Positions 48,773 to 59,767 of a DNA stretch of 64,000 bases are shown here, piece after piece. The stretch's first letter is position 1, and each line of letters starts with the position of its first letter. This DNA comes from Archaeoglobi archaeon JdFR-42. GTDB taxonomy: Archaea > Halobacteriota > Archaeoglobi > Archaeoglobales > JdFR-42. The position numbers and the translations under genes were made by a program. The stretch spans positions 154,369-218,368 of the forward strand of contig MTND01000027.1 in the NCBI GenBank assembly GCA_002010305.1. Direction: 5' to 3'. The notes under the pieces were generated by a model that searched no databases, had not been told where the DNA came from, and worked only from the letters and a program-made list of their open reading frames with translations.

Positions 48773-50008
48773 ATGCCAAAAGTTACCGGATTGCGTTGCA
48801 GAGAATGCGGGGCTGAATATGAGACAACGCTCCAGAACACATGTTATGAATGTTTTGGCCCCCTTGAGGTTGTATACGACTGGGAATATATCGCTGATCA
48901 TACTTCAAAAGAGAGAATTCAATCAGGTCCAAATTCCATTTATCGATATATTGATTTTCTCCCCGTAGAAGGGAAAACTTTAGTGGATCTTGGAGCTGGA
49001 TTTAACAAACTCCATAAACTGGAAAATCTGGGTAAAACTCTTGGTTTGAAAAATCTATATGCAATGGATGATTCGGTTAATCCAACAAACTCCTTCAAAG
49101 ATAGGGTCACCTCTGTGGCTGTTACCAAAGCTCTTGAGTTTGGGGTAACTGCTGTTGGATGTGCTTCAACTGGAAATCTGGCTGCATCGGTAAGTGCTCA
49201 TGCCGCCAAAGCAGGACTGCCTGCATATATATTTATACCCGAGGGGATAGAAAAAGGGAAGATCGTTCAGAGTCTTGTGTATGGGGCTAACATCATAGAA
49301 GTAGAGGGAACATACGATGATGCCAATCGATTAGCCACAGAAATAGCTGATTTCCATCCAGATTGGGGATTCGTCAACATCAATGTGAGACCATATTATA
49401 CAGAAGGTTCTAAAACTCTGGCTTTTGAAGTAGCAGAGCAACTTGACTGGACCTCTCCAGATCATGTTGTAGTCCCTATGGCCTCAGGAGCACTGTTATG
49501 TGCCATTCATAGAGGCTTCAATGAATTTGCAAAAATCGGCTTAATCGATCCTCCTGATGATATGAAAGTTTCAGGTATGCAACCCAGTGGTTGCAATCCC
49601 ATTGTCAAGGCCGTAAAAGAAGATATGGAGATTGAACCGATTCGAAAGCCACATACTATCGCCCATAGTCTTGCCATTGGAAATCCGGCTGATGGATATT
49701 ATGCAAAAAGAATAATCAAAAATACAGGTGGATATGCCGAAGATCCTACAGATGAAGAGATAGTAAATGCCATTAAACTCCTTGCCAGCACTGAGGGCAT
49801 ATTTACAGAGCCGGCTGGAGGAGTCACCCTCGCAGGATTTCTGAGACTGGTGGAAAAGGGTTTAATTGAAGAAGATGAAACTGTAGTAATATACCTCACA
49901 GGTAATGGCTTGAAAACCCAAGATGCTGTACTAGATCATCTACCAGATCCGGTAAAAATCAAGCCGTTGATTTCAGACTTCGAAAAGAAAGTTGCAATAA
50001 AGACGTAA
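48773..50008 (+). CDS. thrC: Threonine synthase
   Basis: DDSVNPTNSFKDRVTSVAVTKALEFG PLP-Lys motif; GCASTGNLAASVSAHAAKAG; N-terminal zinc ribbon. Confidence 0.94.
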   Translation: MPKVTGLRCRECGAEYETTLQNTCYECFGPLEVVYDWEYIADHTSKERIQSGPNSIYRYIDFLPVEGKTLVDLGAGFNKLHKLENLGKTLGLKNLYAMDDSVNPTNSFKDRVTSVAVTKALEFGVTAVGCASTGNLAASVSAHAAKAGLPAYIFIPEGIEKGKIVQSLVYGANIIEVEGTYDDANRLATEIADFHPDWGFVNINVRPYYTEGSKTLAFEVAEQLDWTSPDHVVVPMASGALLCAIHRGFNEFAKIGLIDPPDDMKVSGMQPSGCNPIVKAVKEDMEIEPIRKPHTIAHSLAIGNPADGYYAKRIIKNTGGYAEDPTDEEIVNAIKLLASTEGIFTEPAGGVTLAGFLRLVEKGLIEEDETVVIYLTGNGLKTQDAVLDHLPDPVKIKPLISDFEKKVAIKT

Positions 50009-50015
50009 TGGAGGT

Positions 50016-50300
50016 GTGAGAATGAAAATTAGGTTTTCATCGGCATTTTTTAATCTGACGAAGGAAAGAGAAGTCGAGCTTGAGCTGGATGATGTGCCTA
50101 TTAAGGAGGTCCTTAACACACTCGTAGAAAGGTATGGAGATGAGTTTAAAACAAGATTGCTTGAAGGAGATCAGGTAAGACGATTTGTAAACATATTTGT
50201 GAATGGAGAAGATATCAGACACTTAAATGGGCTCGATACATATGTCAAAAAAGATGATGAGATTTCCATACTTCCAGCTGTGTCTGGGGGGAGCCTCTAA
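50016..50300 (+). CDS. MoaD/ThiS/SAMP-like ubiquitin-fold protein, C-terminus ...SGGSL
   Basis: MoaD-like fold sequence ending DDEISILPAVSGGSL; directly follows thrC. Confidence 0.88.
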   Translation: MRMKIRFSSAFFNLTKEREVELELDDVPIKEVLNTLVERYGDEFKTRLLEGDQVRRFVNIFVNGEDIRHLNGLDTYVKKDDEISILPAVSGGSL

Positions 50301-50461
50301 AAGGTATTGGCCAATTCTACCATATTTAATTTTACTGGAAGAAATTACACAATAATGTTTTTCACAGTTTATTTTTAAATTATAAAATATAAAAAAAATA
50401 CTTCACTGAAGCAAGAGCTTTGCGCTAATTTATATATATAAAGTCCCTTTAATGCTGATGG

Positions 50462-50947
50462 GTGCAATACATGAAAGATGATGAACTGGCAGATATGGAT
50501 GCGGTGGTATTGTTTCATGCAGTATCCTGCGCAATAAAACAATCTTTGCAGAATGGAACAGACAAAAAAGTACTGTTTTCTGCATATCAAACGTTTCCAA
50601 AAATTCTGAGCAAATTTGGATTTAACATAGATAAAGAAAAAAGCCTTACCGAAAACGTAAATGCAATTCTGGGAATTCTAAGTAAAACCGGATATGTGGA
50701 AGGTGTGGAATTTAGAGCACTGGATGAAAGAACATTTGAGCTGAAAATAGGGAAATGTGCTCTGGCTGAGATAGGGGATATGCATAGTGATAAAATTGTG
50801 TCAAGTAAAGTTCATTGCACCTATAGTATCATAGTGGGCAGTATCCTCCATGAACTCTTTGGAGGTTACGTGGCATTATCGCCTTCTAAACTAACTAGAA
50901 ATGGCTCAATCACTACTATGAAAGTCTATAAACATGCAATCCAGTAA
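50462..50947 (+). CDS. Hypothetical protein (possible V4R-like fold)
   Basis: Intact ORF; no family recognised firmly. Confidence 0.5.
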   Translation: MQYMKDDELADMDAVVLFHAVSCAIKQSLQNGTDKKVLFSAYQTFPKILSKFGFNIDKEKSLTENVNAILGILSKTGYVEGVEFRALDERTFELKIGKCALAEIGDMHSDKIVSSKVHCTYSIIVGSILHELFGGYVALSPSKLTRNGSITTMKVYKHAIQ

Positions 50948-51228
50948 TCTTTCTAATTCATTCAGAATTTCATGGTTCTTGCCTAAAACAGTCTGTAACT
51001 TCATATAGGGTTACCATATCTCCATATACCTGTATATCATCACCTAATTTTTAAAAAACAGAGGAGAGTGGAGATACGGGAAAAACAAGCGGCCTACCGA
51101 AAAATAAATATAGATCGATCTCATATCCAGACTCGAAGATGTGAAAAATCTAAATCTGAGATGATTGTCTTCATTATTGAGAGAATCTTTGAGAGAGTTT
51201 AAATCTTGAAAAGCACATAAAGTAAGAT

Positions 51229-51303
51229 GGGCGCGTAGCTCAGCATGGACAGAGCGGCAGCCTCCTAAGCTGTAGGTCGGGGGTTCAAATCCCCTCGCGC
51301 CCG
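51229..51303 (+). tRNA. tRNA-Arg (anticodon CCT)
   Basis: Cloverleaf read by hand: GGGCGCG/CGCGCCC acceptor, GCAGC-CTCCTAA-GCTGT anticodon arm, GGGGG-TTCAAAT-CCCCT T-arm. Confidence 0.95.
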
Positions 51304-51422
51304 CTATTTTCTAAATTAGGCTCTTCTCTAAGTTTTTCCTCTAGAAAACAGCTTATACTAATTTTTTCTCTGGTATTTTCTAAGGAGCTAGGTATTCAAT
51401 CTCCCAGTTACCATATACGCTA

Positions 51423-53051
51423 TTAAATTATTTGGATCTCTACTTTCCATCCTCCCTCTCCCTCTTCCCCAATTCTCTGCACTGCAAGATTTACGGGATT
51501 ATCTGATGTAGCGTTCTGGAGGAAGTTCTTAACACCAAGTAAAGCATTTTTTTCAGCGTTATTCAAGTTATCATAATTATCTACATCAAGCAAGTCTGTC
51601 CCAGTGCTATTAAAAATACTATTCCATGCAGTATCTGTAAGTTTCTCATTTTTAAATTCTTCATTACCATTTCTATATAGAGATACTTTACCAACTGGTA
51701 ACGGTGGACCTTCTCCGTGCTCAGTACCTCCTTTCATTTCAAAAACATAATATACAGAATCGTTATATACAACAAATTGTATCTCAAACTCACTCTGAGG
51801 CTCCCCAGTTATACTGGTGGCGTTCTTCAAGATGATCTTACTCGCATTATATATATCGGTCCACACAAAGTCGGGAGAGACAATAACAGAGGTATTAAAG
51901 GTATTCTGATCCCATTTACGTTCCTGTACGCTAACATCAACTACTGTAACTGGGAGAGAGGCTTGCTTTGAATCCGCCTGGAAATCTATGGTTCCCGAAC
52001 CTTCGAGAAGAGCAGTAAAGTAAAATGTGGCAACTCCATTGAGATCTGTGGTAGACGCATTTCTATCAAGATAGCCTATAGTACCATTTACCGATGCATT
52101 GATGGTTACCCCAGAGATCGGATTTCCAAACTGATCCCTGGCAAGAACTTCCACTTTTTCAGTCTCTCCAACAAAGAGATCCAGCCTTGATGATAATGGA
52201 ACTATTAAATCTAATTGGGGGGTTATGGTGACGTAATTCCCTTCTGTCGAAGTAGATAAAACTGCCAGGCTTATTATAGCATTCTCAATTTTAAGTTCCA
52301 CAAGATTGCCACTCACATTTACCTGACCAATGTCACGTAAAGTCTCATTCCAGTACTCTGGATTTAATGACTCAAAAGTCAATGTTGCATTATCCACTTT
52401 AATATTTCCTCCATACGATATTGGAGCAAAGACTAAACTCACAGGTTGGACCGAAGAGATAGAGTCAAAAGTTGTATTCAGTATGTAAAATGTAATGCGA
52501 TCGCTCCTAAAAGAACTCTGCTCCACGATAGTAATATTTGCTGTTTCAAATCTTTTGAAGGCATAGCCATGTTCATAGATTAAATCTCTTTTGTCCAGAT
52601 ACAGATAATTGGGTGTTAAAATTATCGCTGAAGTGTTATACTTGAGAGTCTTATTGTAAACAGATCCATTGGGAAGTGTTTCATTGTAGGTAATTGTAAA
52701 ATTGAGTTTTCTAACCTTTAAGGAACTAGCCATGTCTGGAGGAGTCAACAAAAAGGGATAACTGGAATGCTTGACACCAAGATCAATAGTCACTGTATTT
52801 GGGTCCCCAAGACTCGATGATAGTGATACTACTTTTGGAATTGCAGAAAATTCAGATAAGACCAGCTTAGAATAGCTTACCTCCTCAGTTCTCGTCCATT
52901 CCGGAACAAACACAGTCTGCATAATCCCGAATAACCCAATTATTATGGCAAAAGCCAAAATGAAACCGAGAATTGAACTGACACCGTTTTTATTACCAAT
53001 GATATTGTATCTAGGATTGTTTCCATATCTCATTTTATTCATTTTATCCAC
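51423..53051 (-). CDS. Large archaeal type IV pilin-like protein with Ig-like (Big_1-type) domain
   Basis: Class III-like signal NKNGVSSILGFILAFAIIIGLF; GETEKVEVLARDQFGNPISGVTINAS...TDLNGVATFYFTA. Confidence 0.78.
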   Translation of the reverse strand: MDKMNKMRYGNNPRYNIIGNKNGVSSILGFILAFAIIIGLFGIMQTVFVPEWTRTEEVSYSKLVLSEFSAIPKVVSLSSSLGDPNTVTIDLGVKHSSYPFLLTPPDMASSLKVRKLNFTITYNETLPNGSVYNKTLKYNTSAIILTPNYLYLDKRDLIYEHGYAFKRFETANITIVEQSSFRSDRITFYILNTTFDSISSVQPVSLVFAPISYGGNIKVDNATLTFESLNPEYWNETLRDIGQVNVSGNLVELKIENAIISLAVLSTSTEGNYVTITPQLDLIVPLSSRLDLFVGETEKVEVLARDQFGNPISGVTINASVNGTIGYLDRNASTTDLNGVATFYFTALLEGSGTIDFQADSKQASLPVTVVDVSVQERKWDQNTFNTSVIVSPDFVWTDIYNASKIILKNATSITGEPQSEFEIQFVVYNDSVYYVFEMKGGTEHGEGPPLPVGKVSLYRNGNEEFKNEKLTDTAWNSIFNSTGTDLLDVDNYDNLNNAEKNALLGVKNFLQNATSDNPVNLAVQRIGEEGEGGWKVEIQII

Positions 53052-54966
53052 CTACGAACAATTTAAACACGAAAAATGTCATCAAAACTATGATCATTGA
53101 ATGCTTTAATCCAGATCTTACATCTCCTTCACCCATTATCCCCGCTGCAAGACCGCTAAAAAATCCTCCAAGGAGTGAGGTATGATAAAACAACCTAGTT
53201 AGCATTGGCAGATCCGGTACATTAAATGAGGTTCCAGCCACTTCAGGAACCTCAATACCTGCAAACACACTAATAAAATTTTTGAGAATAACAACTACAG
53301 TAAACAGAAACACTCCATAAGAGATATAAATCAACATCACATAAATAACCATCTCTCTCTTTATTCGACGAGCTGATTCAACTTCCATATACGCGCTAGA
53401 AGCTGCAGCCGACAAAGCATCCCTAATCCGATAAGATGATTCAATGGCTTTCACAAGCATGGATACAACTTTGGATATTAATATGCTACCAACTCTCTGC
53501 TCAAACTTCTGAAAAGCCTCTGTAAGCAATTTTCCCCATTCTACCTCTCTCTTTATTTTAATAATCTCTTTGGTTAAAACTCCTAAGTTTGCAGTAGAAA
53601 GAATTCTAATGGCTTCCACTGCATTCATGCCAGCTTCGTTAAGACTGGCCATCTGTCTGAGAAAATCAGGAATTAACTCTTCAATTTTAGCCATTTTTTG
53701 CTTTCTGATTTCGTAAAATACCGTGTATGGTAATATGTTTCCTGCCGCAAGAAAAATTACCTGAGACTCGAACACTATACGCTCTTTCATCGTAAATAAT
53801 ATGATCAAGGTGACAGGGATGGTAATATACAATATATTCTCAGGTCGAACAGTATAAATGCCAACATCAGAAAAAAGAATTCTAAGCCTGCTCTTAACCC
53901 TGCTGGTCATTCTTTTAAAGATAGAAGGTCTCTCAACTTCTGAAGGCTTATCTGGATCAACATTTGCCGAAAAAAAAGATAGACCTGTTATCCTTTTTGA
54001 TATCCACTTACCAGTTCCTGGTTTAACAATGGTTCTAATGATATATACAAACCCTAGAGACCCAAGAGGTATAAACAGATACACCACTATTTTGAGTAGA
54101 GATTCAACTTCCTGTCCCACTATCCCCATGACAACGAGTGTAATCATCAGGAACAGAGGTCCTACAACAAACAGAGCCAGATATACTTCTGCAAAAGCTT
54201 CGAGAGTATCCAGAAAAGCGCGCTCATATCGTTCTTTCTCTTCCATCAGATAATTACTTCTCATTTTAAGAAAATCATCGATTTTTCCACCACTCTCAAT
54301 TACTGCAATGAAGTCTTCTATGAAGTTAGAAAATCTGGAAGAAGGAGTTGTAGATGAAACATATCTCATAGCTGAGGTTATATCTTCATTGAAGTATGTT
54401 ATTCTCTTGATTACTTCACTGAACTCCTTTCCTATCTCTTGAGTGAGATTACGTTCTTCTGCAACAATTTTAAACATCTGAAGTAATGGAACTCCCCCTT
54501 TGGATGCCGCTAGCAGCATGTTCACCGCATGTGGTAGTGTGAGATCAATATTCCCCGCCCTTACTTTTGCTTTAAAAGATGGATATGCCAAAACGATGTA
54601 ATAGAACAAAAACCAGAAAATAAAAAAGATAGGTACAGCAATCACTTTTAGACTGAAAACTGGTCTTTTAAAATCGATTGGAAAAGATACTTCAATGGGA
54701 AGATGATATCGATTGAGATCTATCACATATGAAGGTAAAACCAAGTAAAGAAAGATTGACAAGCCCAGTGCAAGGATAAAACCATATAGGCTCCCCACAC
54801 CTATGATATAATAGGGAGTAATTGGAAGCCTTGCAGCCTTTATATCCTTTTCAAGGGCGAAATATTTTTCTTTCCTTTTATTGTAATAAGATCTCAAAAA
54901 CCGTACAAAAGGTCTAGGGAGATATATATTTATTACCTCGATGGCTTCTGGATTACTCAATCGCAT
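53044..54966 (-). CDS. TadC/ArlJ-type pilus platform membrane protein
   Basis: Two T2SF-like modules (LPHAVNMLLAASKGGVPLLQMFKIVAEE; IPDFLRQMASLNEAGMNAVEAIRIL). Confidence 0.88.
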   Translation of the reverse strand: MRLSNPEAIEVINIYLPRPFVRFLRSYYNKRKEKYFALEKDIKAARLPITPYYIIGVGSLYGFILALGLSIFLYLVLPSYVIDLNRYHLPIEVSFPIDFKRPVFSLKVIAVPIFFIFWFLFYYIVLAYPSFKAKVRAGNIDLTLPHAVNMLLAASKGGVPLLQMFKIVAEERNLTQEIGKEFSEVIKRITYFNEDITSAMRYVSSTTPSSRFSNFIEDFIAVIESGGKIDDFLKMRSNYLMEEKERYERAFLDTLEAFAEVYLALFVVGPLFLMITLVVMGIVGQEVESLLKIVVYLFIPLGSLGFVYIIRTIVKPGTGKWISKRITGLSFFSANVDPDKPSEVERPSIFKRMTSRVKSRLRILFSDVGIYTVRPENILYITIPVTLIILFTMKERIVFESQVIFLAAGNILPYTVFYEIRKQKMAKIEELIPDFLRQMASLNEAGMNAVEAIRILSTANLGVLTKEIIKIKREVEWGKLLTEAFQKFEQRVGSILISKVVSMLVKAIESSYRIRDALSAAASSAYMEVESARRIKREMVIYVMLIYISYGVFLFTVVVILKNFISVFAGIEVPEVAGTSFNVPDLPMLTRLFYHTSLLGGFFSGLAAGIMGEGDVRSGLKHSMIIVLMTFFVFKLFVGG

Positions 54967-56509
54967 AGGCAGTTAACTCCTCAAATTCAAGATTTGGATT
55001 CCTGTAATATGTACGAACTACTCGGGTCACGTCAATATAGTTTCGAATTCCTTTTTCCCTCATATACTCAAGCAGTCGTTTTCTCTGTTGAATTTCTTCT
55101 ATCAGCTCAGAGATAGTCAGACCGCTTAAAGCAGAAATTTTCTCTAGCTTGCTTGGAGTATAAACCTGCCTGTGAGAGTCTCCTGATACACTCCATTCAT
55201 ATAGTTTATTCACTAGAAGGTCCTTACTGGCTGGATCCACTCCAACAATCTCATCTATTTCCTTACACCTTCGAACCCGTATACCCTTTCTTCTCCATTG
55301 AAGCTGAATATTCACTATGTCCAGCATTTGAATCATGGAACGGGGAACATCCAGGGGTTCGTTCTCCAGCCTGTAGACCACCTGGCCCACATCTCCAGCA
55401 TGAAGTGTAGAATAACAGGCATGACCTGTGGCCATAGCCTGGAATAATACCTGTGCCTCAATACCTCTTACTTCCCCCACCACGATATAATCCGGTCTTT
55501 GTCTAAGAGCTGCCTTAAGTAGGTCATACATAGTTATCTGCCCTTCTTCTGCCTCAAATCCGATATGCTCTCTGGTTATGGCAGCAATCCAGTTTTCATG
55601 ATACAACTGGATCTCTCTTGTATCTTCAATGGAAACTACCTTAGCATCAGTTGGAAGGAACATAAGCAATGCGTTCATGGTGGTCGTTTTTCCTGATGCA
55701 GTCTCCCCCACGATCATCATATTGAGCTTATACTCCACACACATCCAGAGAAATGCTAGCTCTTCTGGAGAATAGGTGTTGAAGGCTATAAGATCGACTG
55801 GAGTCAAAGGATCTATCGAAAACTTTCTGATGGTAAAAGAAGAACCTTTTGGAGTGATTTCAGTTCCAAGGGTTGCCTGAAGTCTGCTTCCATCGGAAAG
55901 AGTAGCATCAATTATCGGATTTCCATAACTTATATGCTTTCCCGTTCTCTGGACTAGGGAGACCACATATTTATCCAGATGTGCTGCACTAAAAATTAGA
56001 TTTGTTTTCAGATTGGAATACCTTCTGTGATATACATAAATGGGGATCTCATAACCATCACAGTGAATATCTTCTATATTTGGATCTTTCATCAAACCAT
56101 CAATTGGGCCAAGTCCGAGAAAATCCCTGAAAAGGTAGTAAAGGTACTTCAAGTTAAGATCTCGGCTCATCTTTATTCCATACTCATCAATGATATTCTC
56201 ATACGCATCCACAAGGACGGATTCTTTCTCCTCTATAGCGATGCTTACGTGTTTCAGTATCAGCAAATCACTTAATGCACTATAAATTTCTTCCAGAACT
56301 TTAAACTCAGTTTCAGAGAGTGTTGGCTCAAGCAGATTATACACATATTCTTGGGTAACCTCATCCCTTACTATCACGGCACGGGTATAAGGTTTCAACA
56401 ACCAATACTCCTCGAGAATCTCTCCTTTGACTGACTCAAAATTTGTTATTAAATTTTCATCTCCATGAGCATATCTGGAGAGCAATTCCCAATGAGAGGC
56501 CATTTCCAT
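54953..56509 (-). CDS. TadA/VirB11-type secretion/pilus ATPase
   Basis: MIVGETASGKTTTMNALLMFLP; RQRPDYIVVGEVRGIEAQVLFQAMATGHACYSTLHAG. Confidence 0.95.
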   Translation of the reverse strand: MEMASHWELLSRYAHGDENLITNFESVKGEILEEYWLLKPYTRAVIVRDEVTQEYVYNLLEPTLSETEFKVLEEIYSALSDLLILKHVSIAIEEKESVLVDAYENIIDEYGIKMSRDLNLKYLYYLFRDFLGLGPIDGLMKDPNIEDIHCDGYEIPIYVYHRRYSNLKTNLIFSAAHLDKYVVSLVQRTGKHISYGNPIIDATLSDGSRLQATLGTEITPKGSSFTIRKFSIDPLTPVDLIAFNTYSPEELAFLWMCVEYKLNMMIVGETASGKTTTMNALLMFLPTDAKVVSIEDTREIQLYHENWIAAITREHIGFEAEEGQITMYDLLKAALRQRPDYIVVGEVRGIEAQVLFQAMATGHACYSTLHAGDVGQVVYRLENEPLDVPRSMIQMLDIVNIQLQWRRKGIRVRRCKEIDEIVGVDPASKDLLVNKLYEWSVSGDSHRQVYTPSKLEKISALSGLTISELIEEIQQRKRLLEYMREKGIRNYIDVTRVVRTYYRNPNLEFEELTAYAIE

Positions 56510-56814
56510 ATATAAATAAAAAAAACTAAAGGTTATATAAATGTTGCCCTATAACATATTAATTATCCCTAAAAAATTTGTAAGTTAGACAGGATAAATA
56601 TATCTTAAACCAATATATCAAGACAGTAAACCATAACTCAGAGATTCCACGGTTACATAGGACGAACATAGATAACGTCCTTGTTTAGTTATACTGTCAC
56701 CGAAGTATAATGCTATCGATATACCTTTAAAACAAGTGGTAAAAATTTATAGCTCATATAGCACACAATATCACAAGACTTCGAGATTCACATGAGTTCC
56801 TAGGTGGTATTATC

Positions 56815-57405
56815 ATGAACATATTAAAAAAAGCACCAATTAAGACTTCTGGGGCATGTGGAATACTTGCGCCCTTTATCGCCTTAAGCTCCATTTCTCT
56901 CTCTATCTACCTCCATCCTTGGTTTAGGTGGGCTGACAACGCCCTGAGTGACCTTGGAGCTATTGGAGTGCCTTATAACTTCATCTTCAACCTAGGTCTG
57001 ATCCTTACAGGTATACTGGGTGTAATATTCACTTTTGGGTTAGCAACACTTATATCAAGGAAAATGTGGATTCTGGGAGTGGGGTTTTTTGGAGCTGGAA
57101 TGGTATCTCTAGCATTTATAGGGGTATTCCCTGAAGGGATTTTCCTCCACAAGCACGTATCTATAGCTTTCTATCTATTAAGTCTCATTGGGATGATACT
57201 TATGGGAGCAGATTTGCTACGAGTTAGATCAGAGCGTGTGTGGGGTCTATTCGTCCTCTCCATTGTGATCCTAGCTCTCACAGCAATAACGCTCCTGACT
57301 ACTATACCTTACCCGCTAGGTGTTGCCATCCCTGAAATTATCGGTGCCATAGCCTTTTGTGAGTTCTCAATCGGGTTTGGAGCACGATTGATAGAGATTT
57401 TTTAA
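56815..57405 (+). CDS. DUF998 family membrane protein
   Basis: WFRWADNALSDLGAIG motif; multiple TM helices. Confidence 0.85.
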   Translation: MNILKKAPIKTSGACGILAPFIALSSISLSIYLHPWFRWADNALSDLGAIGVPYNFIFNLGLILTGILGVIFTFGLATLISRKMWILGVGFFGAGMVSLAFIGVFPEGIFLHKHVSIAFYLLSLIGMILMGADLLRVRSERVWGLFVLSIVILALTAITLLTTIPYPLGVAIPEIIGAIAFCEFSIGFGARLIEIF

Positions 57406-57492
57406 TAGAGTATGACACTCTAGGATTGGTTAGTTAATACTTACAGCATAAGTTTTAAATACAGAAGATTAATTTAGGGTGGTAAAATCTCG

Positions 57493-57954
57493 GTGATATT
57501 AATGGCTGAAGAACAGTTTAAACATATAGTCAGGATCGCTAACACAGATCTGGATGGAAATAAGAGTGTTGTGTATGCACTAACAGGGATAAAGGGTATT
57601 GGATTCCGAGTGGCCCAAGCCCTTGTAAACGTCTCTGGCATAAAAGGAAAAGAGAAACTGGGGAATCTTCCAAATGATCAGATTCAGAAAATAAAAGAGT
57701 TAATTGAAGAGAATCTCGAGAATGCTGTTCCAACTTGGATGTTGAATCGAAGGAGAGACCTTTATACAGGAGAGGATTTCCATCTTCTCGGAAACGAGCT
57801 TGATATGAGTTATAAAGAGGACATTGATCTCCTTAGAAAGATTCGAGCTTACAGAGGTATTAGGCATGAGAAAGGAAAGAAAGTCAGGGGTCAGAGAACT
57901 AGAAGTACTGGTAGAAAAGGAGTTACAGTGGGAGTAATAAGAAGAAAGAAATAA
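57493..57954 (+). CDS. rps13: Small ribosomal subunit protein uS13
   Basis: [50 protein letters not shown]. Confidence 0.98.
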   Translation: MILMAEEQFKHIVRIANTDLDGNKSVVYALTGIKGIGFRVAQALVNVSGIKGKEKLGNLPNDQIQKIKELIEENLENAVPTWMLNRRRDLYTGEDFHLLGNELDMSYKEDIDLLRKIRAYRGIRHEKGKKVRGQRTRSTGRKGVTVGVIRRKK

Positions 57955-57967
57955 AAAGAGGGATAGC

Positions 57968-58504
57968 ATGGGAGATCCAAAAAAAGCACGAAAGAAGTAT
58001 TACATTCCTACCCATATGTGGGAAAAAACTCGACTGGAACGAGAAGTCGAGCTTATCAAAAATTATGGTCTCAGAAATAAAAGAGAGCTGTGGAGAGCTG
58101 AAGCATATCTCAGAAAATATAGGAGAGTTGCCCGAGAGTTGCTTGCCAGTATTAACCTTCCTGGGAAGGAAGGGGAAAGAGCAAGAGCTCAGGCTAAGAG
58201 CGTCATTAACAGATTGATGAAATACGGTGTGCTACAGGAAGGTGGAACCTTAGATGATGTACTGGATCTAACAGTAGAGGCCTTTCTTGAAAGACGATTG
58301 CAAACTCTGGTATATAGACTCGGTTTGGCAAACACAATCAAACAGGCTCGCCAGTTCATAGTGCACGGGCATATAGCTATAGGAGGTAGAAAAGTTAACT
58401 CTCCAGGATACCTGGTCAGAAAAGAGGAAGAGGGAGAGATCGGATTTTATTCAAACTCACCTGTTGCTGATCTGGTAATGGTGAAGGCTGGTGCAGAGGA
58501 GTGA
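57968..58504 (+). CDS. rps4: Small ribosomal subunit protein uS4
   Basis: [55 protein letters not shown]. Confidence 0.98.
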   Translation: MGDPKKARKKYYIPTHMWEKTRLEREVELIKNYGLRNKRELWRAEAYLRKYRRVARELLASINLPGKEGERARAQAKSVINRLMKYGVLQEGGTLDDVLDLTVEAFLERRLQTLVYRLGLANTIKQARQFIVHGHIAIGGRKVNSPGYLVRKEEEGEIGFYSNSPVADLVMVKAGAEE

Positions 58505-58510
58505 TGGATT

Positions 58511-58900
58511 ATGGCAGATGAGAAATGGGGAATAGCCCATATATTTTCTTCTTTTAACAATACAATAATCACCATAACAGACCTGACTGGTGCAGAAACT
58601 TTTGCACGGGTATCAGGTGGAATGGTAGTAAAGGCAGATAGAGATGAAAGTTCACCCTATACAGCTATGCAAGTGGCAATGAGGGCAGCAGAAAAGGCTA
58701 AAGAAAGAGGGATAGTTGGAGTCCACGTGAAAGTGAGGGCTCCAGGTGGGAACAGACACCTGAGTCCAGGACCTGGGGCGCAATCTGCCATTCGAGCCCT
58801 TGCAAGAGCTGGTTTGAAGATAGGAAGAATAGAAGATGTAACACCCATCCCGCATGATGGAACTAAACCTCCAGGCGGGAAGAGAGGCAGGAGAGTCTGA
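58511..58900 (+). CDS. rps11: Small ribosomal subunit protein uS11
   Basis: [38 protein letters not shown]. Confidence 0.98.
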   Translation: MADEKWGIAHIFSSFNNTIITITDLTGAETFARVSGGMVVKADRDESSPYTAMQVAMRAAEKAKERGIVGVHVKVRAPGGNRHLSPGPGAQSAIRALARAGLKIGRIEDVTPIPHDGTKPPGGKRGRRV

Positions 58901-59701
58901 ATGGCTTCCATACAGATCCTAGAAATAAACAAACTGAAGGTAAAATTTATCATTGAAGGAGTGAGTGAGGTCTTTGCAAACTCTTTGAGGAGAGCAATGA
59001 TTTCGATGGTTCCAACCCTAGCTGTTGATTTCGTTGATATCTACATGAACAGCGGTCTCATGTATGACGAGGTTCTCGCCCATAGAATTGGCCTCATACC
59101 TCTTAAAACTGACCTAGAGAAATACAACCTCAAAGAGAAATGCACTTGTAGTGGGGAGGGCTGCCCCAGTTGTCAGGTATCCCTTCGACTTAACGTGGAA
59201 GGCCCCAAAACCGTGTATTCGGGAGATCTTATATCAGACGATCCAGATACCATCCCAGCTTTTGATAACATACCGATAGTCAAACTGAAAGAGGGGCAAC
59301 AACTCATGCTCGAAGCAACAGCTAGACTTGGATTTGGAACGGAACACAGTAAATATCAGGCTGTCTGCGGATGTGGGTATAAGATCATCCCTGAAATTAC
59401 CATTGAGGATAGCTGTAATAACTGTGGTAAATGCGTGGAAGAGTGTCCAAGAGATGTATTTTCGTCAAATAATGGCACAATCGAGGTAACAGATATATAT
59501 TCCTGTTCCCTGTGTTATCTGTGCGTTAAAGTATGTGAAGAGAATGCCATACAGATCGATGAGAATACAAACCGATTTCTGTTCTCTTTTGAGGTAGACG
59601 GTTCCATGACACCATTAAAGGTTATAAAAGTGGCCCTTAACCAGCTAAAGGAAAGATTTGCAGAATTCACCGAAAAAATGGAAAAGTTATCGGTTGAGTA
59701 A
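58901..59701 (+). CDS. rpoD: DNA-directed RNA polymerase subunit D (Rpo3) with two 4Fe-4S motifs
   Basis: FIIEGVSEVFANSLRRAMISMVPTLAVDFVDIYMN; CNNCGKCVEECP and CSLCYLCVKVC. Confidence 0.97.
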   Translation: MASIQILEINKLKVKFIIEGVSEVFANSLRRAMISMVPTLAVDFVDIYMNSGLMYDEVLAHRIGLIPLKTDLEKYNLKEKCTCSGEGCPSCQVSLRLNVEGPKTVYSGDLISDDPDTIPAFDNIPIVKLKEGQQLMLEATARLGFGTEHSKYQAVCGCGYKIIPEITIEDSCNNCGKCVEECPRDVFSSNNGTIEVTDIYSCSLCYLCVKVCEENAIQIDENTNRFLFSFEVDGSMTPLKVIKVALNQLKERFAEFTEKMEKLSVE

Positions 59702-59767
59702 ACACTTCTATTTTTAGGCAAAAAATTTACACTATAGCTGTACACACACTACACCGGTTGGTTTCAT

